A stretch of 34,856 bases of DNA from Bacteroidota bacterium (GTDB lineage: Bacteria > Bacteroidota > Bacteroidia > Bacteroidales > B18-G4), in assembly GCA_018831055.1 (NCBI GenBank), contig JAHJRE010000204.1, positions 1 to 34,856 of the forward strand, given 5' to 3'. Position numbers and translations under genes: made by a program. Shown in pieces: positions 28,296 to 34,856 of the stretch. The notes below the pieces were generated by a model. The model saw only the letters and a program-made list of their open reading frames with translations, did no database searches and was not told the DNA's origin. The first letter of the stretch is position 1. Each line of letters starts with the position of its first letter.

Positions 28296-29750
28296 ATGTC
28301 AGACGAACAATTCATATTAACCACAAACCGTAAAGCTCTGCAGATTAATCTGAATCCGACTATTTTTGGCACTTTTGCCGAGATTGGCGGCGGACAGGAA
28401 GTAGCCAGGAATTTTTTCCAGGCAGGAGGAGCATCAGGAACAATAGCGAAGACCATATCGGCTTACGATAAGATCTTCAGCGATTGGATGTACAACCAGA
28501 ACAAACCTGGCAGGTATGTATCCGAAGGACGGCTCCTTAAAATGCTCAACACGGAATACACGGAGTTGATAAACCTTTTGGCTGATAAAAAAGATCCGGG
28601 TACCCGTTTTTTTTCTTTTGCCAATACTGTTACAACTCTGAATTACCATAAAGACAACGAGTGTCATGGTTGGTTGGGAGTACATTTTCAGCTTAAACCG
28701 GGAACTCTCCCCAATGAAATCATACTCCACGTTAATCTTTTAGAGAGGGACACTCTCTTACAGCAACAAACCCTTGGTGTTCTTGGTGTCAACCTGCTTT
28801 GGGCCTGTTATCATAAATACGATCGCCCTAATGATTTCATACAATCCCTTCTCGATGACTTATCAACCGACAGGATTGAGGTTACTATGCTCAGGATGAA
28901 AGGTCCCGATCTGGATTATGTCGACAACCGTCTGCTCAGCGTACAGCTTGTGAAGAATGGTATGACAAGAGCAATCATGTTTGACCGTAAGGGACAGGTT
29001 CAGCAACCTACCGACATGCTGTACCACAAGAATGTGCTGGCTTTCCGTGGCAGTTTCCGCCCTATCACCTATGTGGGTTTCGACATGCTTCGCAGCAGCT
29101 ACCGGATGTTTAAGCGGGATGAAGACTACGATCGTGACAATACTGTTGCCCTTTGTGAAATGACACTCAACAACCTGCTGGAAGAAGGATCACTGGATGA
29201 AAGAGATTTTCTGGCACGTGTTGACCTGCTCAATGGTATGGGGCAAAACGTTATGGTCTCTGATTTCAGGGAGTATTATAAGCTTGTCTCCTATTTCAGC
29301 CAGTTCAGGATACGGAACCTCCGTATTGTCATTGGTATGCCTACCTTTCTGAAAGTTCTGGAACAAAAATATTATATGCAGCTCAGAGGAGGTATATTTG
29401 AAGCATTCGGAAAGCTGTTTCCTGAGAACATGAAATTGTATGTGTATCCAACTATTTCCTGGGTTTCAACAGATAAAAACAACATTGGCGGCGATCTGAT
29501 AACTTCACGAAATGTGCCTTTACCAGGCGGATTAGAATACCTTTACCGATATCTTATTGAAAACCGGAAGATCATTGACCTGACCGAAGTAAAGAAAGAA
29601 TGGTTATTCATTAACTCTGCCTACGTACTGGAATTGATCAAAGAAGGGAAGCCGGGTTGGGAAAAGATGGTTCCGAGATATATCGAAAAGGAAATCAAAT
29701 CCAGAGGATTGTTTGGTTATCGGGCAGAAAAAGAATCAGGAAAATCATGA
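28296..29750 (+). CDS. Conserved hypothetical cytoplasmic protein coupled to rarA
   Basis: A 484-residue soluble protein with no signal peptide, membrane segment or barrel pattern. The N-terminus holds ALQINLNPTIFGTFAEIGGGQEVARNFFQAGGASGTIAKTISAYD, a Gly-rich stretch that may bind a nucleotide or cofactor. Later there are ECHGWLGVHFQ, ILHVNLLERDTLLQQQTLGVLGVNLLWACYH and DRIEVTMLRMKGPDLDYVDNRLLSVQLVKNGMTRAIMFD. I recall similar proteins in Bacteroidota and cyanobacteria with unreliable names such as TonB-dependent receptor, which does not fit a cytoplasmic sequence. I do not assign a function. Its TGA overlaps the ATG of rarA (ATGA), so the two are translationally coupled, hinting at a DNA- or nucleotide-related job. 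Confidence 0.75.
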   Translation: MSDEQFILTTNRKALQINLNPTIFGTFAEIGGGQEVARNFFQAGGASGTIAKTISAYDKIFSDWMYNQNKPGRYVSEGRLLKMLNTEYTELINLLADKKDPGTRFFSFANTVTTLNYHKDNECHGWLGVHFQLKPGTLPNEIILHVNLLERDTLLQQQTLGVLGVNLLWACYHKYDRPNDFIQSLLDDLSTDRIEVTMLRMKGPDLDYVDNRLLSVQLVKNGMTRAIMFDRKGQVQQPTDMLYHKNVLAFRGSFRPITYVGFDMLRSSYRMFKRDEDYDRDNTVALCEMTLNNLLEEGSLDERDFLARVDLLNGMGQNVMVSDFREYYKLVSYFSQFRIRNLRIVIGMPTFLKVLEQKYYMQLRGGIFEAFGKLFPENMKLYVYPTISWVSTDKNNIGGDLITSRNVPLPGGLEYLYRYLIENRKIIDLTEVKKEWLFINSAYVLELIKEGKPGWEKMVPRYIEKEIKSRGLFGYRAEKESGKS

Positions 29751-31018
29751 TCAGGATGGCTCCATTGGCAGAAAGGCTAAGGCCAGAGACCCTGGATGAA
29801 TATCTGGGGCAGGATCATCTGGTAGGACCGGGAGCTATTCTGCGGAAATCAATTGAGGCCGGAAGCATTCCATCCATGATACTCTGGGGGCCTCCAGGAA
29901 CGGGAAAAACTACGCTTGCCTACATCATCTCAAAACAATTAAATAAAGAGTTTTATACTTTGAGCGCCATTTCCTCGGGTGTGAAGGATGTCAGAGATGT
30001 TATAGGTAAGGCCAAATATTCATTTTCACAGGCCATTTTGTTCATTGATGAGATACATCGTTTCAGCAAAGCGCAGCAGGATTCCCTGTTGGGTGCTGTT
30101 GAAAAAGGGACGGTTACCCTTATCGGGGCAACTACAGAAAACCCTTCTTTTGAAGTGATCGCACCACTTTTATCCCGCTGCCAGGTATATATCCTGAAAT
30201 CGTTTGGCGAGGAAGATCTGAAAAAGCTACTGGAACGAGCCGTTGCATTCCTTTCTAAAGACAGTGGCCGGAAAATCGAAATCCTGGAAAACGATGCTCT
30301 TTTCAGAGTTTCAGGCGGTGATGCACGCAAGCTGCTAAATGCCCTGGAACTGGTTGTGAATTCGGATGGACCCGGAAATGATATCAGGATCACGAATGAA
30401 AAGACATTAAAAGTAATACAGCAAAATCTTGCCCTTTACGACAAGGGTGGAGAGATGCATTACGATATTATTTCTGCATTTATTAAATCCATGCGGGGCA
30501 GTGACCCTAATGCCACTGTTTATTGGCTTGCCCGGATGATAGAAGCCGGTGAGGACCCGAAATTCATAGCTCGCAGGATGCTTATCCTGGCATCGGAAGA
30601 CATCGGAAATGCCAACCCCAATGCACTCCTGCTGGCTGAAGCCTGTTTCAATGCTGTGATGCAGACAGGATACCCCGAATGCAGGATAATACTTGCACAA
30701 ACAGCTATCTATCTTGCTACATCGGTAAAAAGCAACGCAAGCTATATGGCTATAGAAAAAGCACTTGCCGAAGTGCGGAGTTCGGGAGATCAGCCTGTCC
30801 CCCTGCCCATCCGGAATGCCCCTACACGGCTGATGAAAAACATAGGTTATGGAAAAGGGTATAAATATGCCCATCATTATGAAAATAATTTTACTCATTT
30901 GGATTTCCTTCCTGAAAAATTAAAAGGAATGAAATTCTATGATCCCGGAAAAAACCACAGGGAAGAAGATATCAGAGAATATTTAAGAAAGTTGTGGGGA
31001 GGGACATATGATTATTAA
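29747..31018 (+). CDS. rarA: Replication-associated recombination protein A (AAA+ ATPase)
   Basis: A 423-residue AAA+ ATPase of the RarA/MgsA/WRNIP1 family, acting at stalled replication forks with SSB and recombination proteins. PLAERLRPETLDEYLGQDHLVG at the N-terminus is the family signature. Walker A is GPPGTGKTT (48-56), Walker B ILFIDEIHRF (97-106), sensor 1 IGATTENPSFE, and the arginine-finger region PLLSRCQVY follows. The C-terminal half has the tetramerisation region (MRGSDPNATVYWLARMIEAGEDPKFIARRM) and the end motif KFYDPG with the conserved R/K-rich tail. I chose the ATG at 29747, overlapping the stop of the preceding gene. An ATG at 29756 is possible. Nothing clear ends the unit in 31019-31144. 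Confidence 0.96.
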   Translation: MIRMAPLAERLRPETLDEYLGQDHLVGPGAILRKSIEAGSIPSMILWGPPGTGKTTLAYIISKQLNKEFYTLSAISSGVKDVRDVIGKAKYSFSQAILFIDEIHRFSKAQQDSLLGAVEKGTVTLIGATTENPSFEVIAPLLSRCQVYILKSFGEEDLKKLLERAVAFLSKDSGRKIEILENDALFRVSGGDARKLLNALELVVNSDGPGNDIRITNEKTLKVIQQNLALYDKGGEMHYDIISAFIKSMRGSDPNATVYWLARMIEAGEDPKFIARRMLILASEDIGNANPNALLLAEACFNAVMQTGYPECRIILAQTAIYLATSVKSNASYMAIEKALAEVRSSGDQPVPLPIRNAPTRLMKNIGYGKGYKYAHHYENNFTHLDFLPEKLKGMKFYDPGKNHREEDIREYLRKLWGGTYDY

Positions 31019-31144
31019 CTAATATTTTTAAAATCAAACATTAGCTATAGTATAGTTCTTTACAAAACTTGTCTATTTAACCCAACTAATGCATAAATTG
31101 GGTTTTAGAATTACATTTAACAACCGGACAGAAAAACAAAAGAT

Positions 31145-31966
31145 ATGAACGAAATTATCACGAGCATTCCAGGGATAAAACACACGGACAGCGGGAATTT
31201 TTTTCTTATTGCCGGTCCCTGTGTTGTTGAAAGCGATGAGATCACTGTAGAGATAGCCGAGACCGTTAACCGATTATGCAATGATTACAAAATACCATAT
31301 ATTTTTAAGGCATCGTATAAGAAGGCAAACCGCTCCAGCCTGGAGTCCTTCACCGGCATCGGGGATGTGCTTGCATTGGAAATAATTCAACGGATAGGGA
31401 AAATATTGAATATCCCTACCCTTACCGACATTCATACGGAGCCTGAAGCGGTTGTAGCTTCAGAATATGCCGATGTTCTTCAGATTCCTGCCTTTTTATG
31501 CCGTCAGACAGATCTGCTGGTTGCTGCTGCATACACAGGAAAACACATAAACATTAAAAAGGGGCAATTTGTATCGGGAGAATCGATGAAATTCGCTATT
31601 GATAAAGTCAGAAAATCGGGTAACGACCTTGTTATGGTTACGGAAAGGGGATCCATGTTTGGATATCAGGATATGGTTGTTGATTTTCGAAATATTCCTA
31701 TCATGAAAGAACTTCATGTCCCTGTAATCCTGGATGTTACTCATTCCCTTCAAAAGCCCAACCAGTCGAAAGGAGTATCCGGGGGAATGCCGGAAATGAT
31801 AGAAACCATAGCCAAAGCAGGGATTGCGGCAGGCGCCGACGGAATTTTCCTGGAAACCCATCCCAATCCGACCAAAGCCTTATCCGACGGGGAAAATATG
31901 CTGAAGCTTGATAAGTTGGAGGGGTTGTTGGAAAAACTGGTGAGGTTGAGAATGGCAATAAAATAG
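31145..31966 (+). CDS. kdsA: 3-deoxy-8-phosphooctulonate synthase, metal-dependent type
   Basis: A 273-residue cytoplasmic enzyme that condenses phosphoenolpyruvate with arabinose 5-phosphate to KDO 8-phosphate for lipopolysaccharide. Family motifs are IAGPC (22-26), FKASYKKANRSS, TDIHTEP, QIPAFLCRQTDL, KKGQF and ERGSMFGYQDMVVDFR. The metal ligands of the Aquifex-type enzyme are all present: Cys26, His200 (DVTHS), Glu237 (ETHPNP) and Asp248 (SDGEN). Metal-independent enzymes have Asn in place of this Cys. It stands alone; no other KDO gene is in the window. A short heptad remnant separates it from the converging DUF4831 gene. Confidence 0.97.
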   Translation: MNEIITSIPGIKHTDSGNFFLIAGPCVVESDEITVEIAETVNRLCNDYKIPYIFKASYKKANRSSLESFTGIGDVLALEIIQRIGKILNIPTLTDIHTEPEAVVASEYADVLQIPAFLCRQTDLLVAAAYTGKHINIKKGQFVSGESMKFAIDKVRKSGNDLVMVTERGSMFGYQDMVVDFRNIPIMKELHVPVILDVTHSLQKPNQSKGVSGGMPEMIETIAKAGIAAGADGIFLETHPNPTKALSDGENMLKLDKLEGLLEKLVRLRMAIK

Positions 31967-31970
31967 AATG

Positions 31971-31998
31971 TTACAAGTATCAGGTTACAGGTTACACC
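31971..31998. repeat. Short heptad remnant (TTACAGG type)
   Basis: TTACAAG, TATCAGG, TTACAGG and TTACACC follow with a 7-bp period between the kdsA stop and the converging DUF4831 stop. The units are the reverse-complement form of the CYTGTAA units in other arrays. Confidence 0.7.
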
Positions 31999-33173
31999 TA
32001 AAACTTCACCCTTACTCTTTCCAGTCCGCCTGTTTCCGGGAAAAGGGATACATGGCGGAAAGAAGCCGGAATACTAACAATGACGCCATATTGCGGCATG
32101 AGTAATTGGGTAATATTTCGAATATCGTTTCCATATCTCAGGGAGATGTTTGCCATTTGTGGAAAACGGGTAAAGAATCCACGGCTTTCCTTCACATCAG
32201 TGGTGGCAATATCCTGCATGACAGAAGAGAGTTTGTCCGTATCTCCCGAAAGAGTGATTTTCATAAATACGGCAGGATCGCTGCCCGATTCAGGCAGCTG
32301 GAATCCTGATAACGGGGAAAAGCGGAACAAAGGGATCCAGCTATCCGCATCTTCCTGTTTGGGAATATAGGAATGTTGATAAACAAGCTCTTCCCGTATG
32401 TATTTCCCTCTGAATAAATCTAAATACTCGTTTTCCAGCTTTCTAAGCTGCCCCAGCATGAACCGAAGAGTTCCTTCACTGTACGGAACTTCCTGGTATC
32501 CAATAAGCAGATTATGCTGATTGGTGCGGAGGGTTTCTATGAACTCAGCAGCTTCGGCTGCCTTTTGCTCCGGACTCATGCTGGCCACCGAATGTTTGAA
32601 GGAAATGTCTTCAATGGTGAGCGTGTCAAGAGTAATTTTCCGGATGATGGTGTCAGTCTTTGTATATAAATTATCCCCGGCCCTCAGACGGAAGAGTCGT
32701 TCCAGGCTGTCTCTGTCGGGAAGATATTCATTCATTTGAACTCCCGCAGCGGGTTTCTTTTCTGTCGTAGAAGTTATTCCTGAAAGACAGCCATAGCGGG
32801 AAAACAGTATCTCTACTTCCTGATTGTCCTTAGCCTGTTTCTCATCGTATTCGACGAAAAATAAATGCCCCGGATCTGCAACTGTGAAAGTTGTCATTTG
32901 GATATCACCCAGGGTATAAATCACCTGGTCGGATGTGATAACGTTGTCAAGACCAAGGTATTTGCTTGCATAATCAGCATATGGACCACGCACCTTTACA
33001 GTTTTCAGAACATGGACATCAAATTGGAAGCCGGTCTGAGGCAACATATAAAAGACTCCTCTTTTATCAACCGGGTTGAAGTCAGTCCCCACTTCCCTTA
33101 CCATAATCTGCGACAGCAGTGAAGAAGGAAGAAGGAGAACAATGAGATATAGGCATAAAAAACGCATGAGCAT
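31998..33173 (-). CDS. DUF4831 family exported protein
   Basis: A 391-residue exported protein with a signal peptide of about 22 residues (ends SSLLSQ). The mature part begins with VDKRGVFYMLPQTGFQFDVHVLKTVKVRGPYADYASKYLGLDNVI, the typical start of DUF4831, a Bacteroidota family. Later features are LDTLTIEDISFKHSVASMSPEQKAAEAAEFIETLRTNQHNLLIGYQEVPY and GLFTRFPQ/ISLRYG-like end segments. The helix MSPEQKAAEAAEFIETLR looks like a helical hairpin between beta domains. No enzymatic motif is visible and the family function is unknown to me. An ATG two codons later is an equal start candidate. The 135-bp gap 33174-33308 behind it shows nothing I can name. Confidence 0.88.
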   Translation of the reverse strand: MLMRFLCLYLIVLLLPSSLLSQIMVREVGTDFNPVDKRGVFYMLPQTGFQFDVHVLKTVKVRGPYADYASKYLGLDNVITSDQVIYTLGDIQMTTFTVADPGHLFFVEYDEKQAKDNQEVEILFSRYGCLSGITSTTEKKPAAGVQMNEYLPDRDSLERLFRLRAGDNLYTKTDTIIRKITLDTLTIEDISFKHSVASMSPEQKAAEAAEFIETLRTNQHNLLIGYQEVPYSEGTLRFMLGQLRKLENEYLDLFRGKYIREELVYQHSYIPKQEDADSWIPLFRFSPLSGFQLPESGSDPAVFMKITLSGDTDKLSSVMQDIATTDVKESRGFFTRFPQMANISLRYGNDIRNITQLLMPQYGVIVSIPASFRHVSLFPETGGLERVRVKF

Positions 33174-33308
33174 TCAACTTATGTAACGTTGTTTACAATT
33201 TACACGTTCGGAATTTTACTTTCTGAAGCAGTAAAGTTACGCATAACGGTGTGGTTTTCCAATCAATTGCTTTTACTACCAATACCGGTTCAGGGTTACG
33301 CGGGATTT

Positions 33309-34856
33309 TCAACGTATGAAAAGAAGTTCGCGATATTTTGGTAAGGGCCAGAATTCATCGTCGACCAAGAGCTCCAGCTTATCGGCATGATAACGGATCT
33401 CCTCAAAATACGGTGCTACCTTGCTCATATATGCATTTGCCCTATCAACCGCAGATTCGATGAGGTTTGCCTTCTTTCTCTCCTCGATCATGCTGTCTAC
33501 ATTATCTTTGATCTCTGAAATATGTTCACTTATTTCCTTGATCGTTTGGATCTGGTTTCTGGAGACTTTGACATAGGTTTTACTATCGAGTACCTCTTTC
33601 AGCCCCCGGGTGTTTTCAACCAGTAGGTTCTGATAGCGTATAGCAGTAGGGATGATGTGGTTCTTGGCAAGGTCGCCCATTACGCGGGCTTCGATCTGGA
33701 TCTTCTTGATATAGTTTTCCAGCTTTGTTTCATAACGGGCTTCGATCTCCCTGCCGGTTAAAATCCGGAGTTCTTTAAAGATATCAATATTATTAGGATT
33801 GATCATACATGCCAAGGCCTCCGGTGTGGTTTTAAGGTTTGGCAATCCCCGGTGGGCAGCTTCTTCCTCCCATTCATGGCTATAGCTGTTGCCTTCGAAA
33901 CGGATGGGCCTGGACTCTTTGATATATTCACGGATCACCTGGATGATGGCATCATTTTTCTTCATGCCTGAATTCATCCGGTCATCTACTTCCTTTTTAA
34001 ATTGCACCAGTTGGTTTGCGATTATGGTATTCAGTGTCGACATTGCACTGGAACACGTGTCTGACGACCCTACAGCTCTGAATTCGAACTTATTGCCCGT
34101 AAAAGCAAAAGGAGAAGTACGGTTACGATCGGTGTTATCAAGCAGTATTTCCGGGACTTTAGGGATATTCAGATCAAACCCTTCCCTGATCTCTGCTTTG
34201 AATTTACCACCATTTGGTTGTTTTTCGATATCGTCAAGCAGTCTGGACAGGTAAGATCCGATGAAAACTGAAATAATTGCGGGTGGAGCCTCATGTGCAC
34301 CCAGGCGAAGATCGTTCCCGGCCGAGGCAATGCTGGCTCTGACCAGGTCGGCATGTTTGTATACGGCCATTAATACATTTACCAGGAAAGTCAGAAATCT
34401 GAGATTTGTTGCTGCAGTCTTTCCGGGAGTTAAAAGGTTTTCTCCGGTGTTGGTAGCCAGTGACCAATTATTATGTTTACCGGAACCATTTACCTTGGCA
34501 TAAGGTTTTTCATGCAAAAGCACAGTCAGGTCGTGGTGACGCGCTACCTTTTGCATCAAGTGCATAAGCAATTGATTATGATCGACGGCGAGGTTAACCT
34601 CCTCGTATACCGGGGCACATTCAAACTGATTGGGTGCCACTTCGTTATGCCTGGTCTTCAAAGGAATACCCAATCGATGAGCTTCTATCTCAAAATCTTT
34701 CATAAACTGTATCACCCTTTCGGCGATACTCCCGAAATAATGGTCAGAGAGTTGCTGATCTTTGGCCGAAGCATGTCCAAAGACCGTCCTTCCGGTAAGC
34801 ACGAGGTCGGGGCGGGCAAAATACAGGGATGAATCAACCAGGAAGTATTCCTGCTC
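33309..34856 (-). CDS. Glutamine synthetase type III, 3' part, cut by window edge
   Basis: The frame is open to the end of the window, where it reads EQEYFLVDSSLYFARPDLVLTGRTVFG, so the gene continues outside. About 515 residues of a protein that is usually about 700-730 long are visible. The enzyme forms glutamine from glutamate, ammonia and ATP in the cytoplasm. Type III features are PLKTRHNEVAPNQFECAPVYEE, NHNQLLMH-like DHNQLLMHLMQKVA, VNGSGKHNNWSLATNTGENLL, GNDLRLGAHEAPPAIIS, NRTSPFAFTGNKFEFRAVGSS and the long helical C-terminus ending WPLPKYRELLF. Type III enzymes (GlnN) are usual in Bacteroidota. An in-frame GTG at 34802 is inside the conserved core and is not a start. Confidence 0.97.
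   Translation of the reverse strand, partial: EQEYFLVDSSLYFARPDLVLTGRTVFGHASAKDQQLSDHYFGSIAERVIQFMKDFEIEAHRLGIPLKTRHNEVAPNQFECAPVYEEVNLAVDHNQLLMHLMQKVARHHDLTVLLHEKPYAKVNGSGKHNNWSLATNTGENLLTPGKTAATNLRFLTFLVNVLMAVYKHADLVRASIASAGNDLRLGAHEAPPAIISVFIGSYLSRLLDDIEKQPNGGKFKAEIREGFDLNIPKVPEILLDNTDRNRTSPFAFTGNKFEFRAVGSSDTCSSAMSTLNTIIANQLVQFKKEVDDRMNSGMKKNDAIIQVIREYIKESRPIRFEGNSYSHEWEEEAAHRGLPNLKTTPEALACMINPNNIDIFKELRILTGREIEARYETKLENYIKKIQIEARVMGDLAKNHIIPTAIRYQNLLVENTRGLKEVLDSKTYVKVSRNQIQTIKEISEHISEIKDNVDSMIEERKKANLIESAVDRANAYMSKVAPYFEEIRYHADKLELLVDDEFWPLPKYRELLFIR

Noticed and set aside
28296-29750. 484-residue protein as a TonB-dependent receptor
   Set aside because: It has no signal peptide, plug domain or barrel strands; the name seems a carried-over misannotation.
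2204-31998. Heptad arrays as products of a diversity-generating retroelement
   Set aside because: No reverse transcriptase or template/variable repeat pair is visible; variation is not adenine-specific.
34797-34802. GTG at 34802 as the start of the glutamine synthetase gene
   Set aside because: The frame stays open to the window edge and encodes the conserved type III sequence EQEYFLVD upstream of it.

Overview
The window looks like a chromosomal segment of a Bacteroidota bacterium, probably an anaerobic member of the Bacteroidales/Marinilabiliales type. The evidence is a type III glutamine synthetase, a C-terminal type IX secretion (T9SS) sorting domain, DUF3078 and DUF4831 envelope proteins, a DcaP-like porin, Bacteroidota-type -7 boxes (TAnnTTTG) and few Shine-Dalgarno sequences. 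I see no rRNA, tRNA, CRISPR array, transposase or phage gene. All product names come from reading the translations by eye; no database search was run.

Layout. Positions 1-8.1 kb hold a DUF3078 protein, rlmN, a ferredoxin-NADP reductase-like flavoprotein behind a small membrane protein, a DcaP-like porin, a radical SAM protein (COG2108-like) with a helical-repeat neighbour, and a dihydrouridine synthase. Positions 8.1-11.1 kb hold envelope proteins: a YfaP-like secreted protein, a lipoprotein, an OB-fold membrane-anchored protein and a YceI protein. Positions 11.2-16.6 kb are one compact transcription unit bounded by two intrinsic terminators. It encodes two paralogous secreted beta-rich subunits, a two-domain Ig-like chaperone-like protein, a 904-residue usher-like outer-membrane barrel and a third small secreted protein. 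I read it as a chaperone/usher-like surface assembly system, and it is the best candidate here for an undescribed system.

Positions 16.7-20.9 kb carry a large exported glycoside hydrolase of the glycogen-debranching type and a TauE/SafE permease. Positions 20.9-24.9 kb are a minus-strand run of redox and metal proteins: a COG0731 radical SAM protein with a winged helix, a CGGC protein, a CoA-disulfide-reductase-like flavoprotein, a zinc-ribbon protein, a DUF5320 protein and a DUF134 regulator. The regulator's promoter contains a near-palindromic operator candidate. Positions 25.1-34.9 kb hold a T9SS-exported beta-helix protein, a fosmidomycin-resistance-type MFS transporter, a conserved unknown translationally coupled to rarA, kdsA, a DUF4831 protein and the 3' part of a glutamine synthetase III gene that runs off the window.

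A second theme is non-coding. Many of the larger gaps contain tandem arrays with a strict 7-bp period but different unit sequences (YARCYTG-like, ATCTG-like, TTCATTR, TAATTTT). One such array has entered, in frame, the coding sequence of the T9SS cargo protein.
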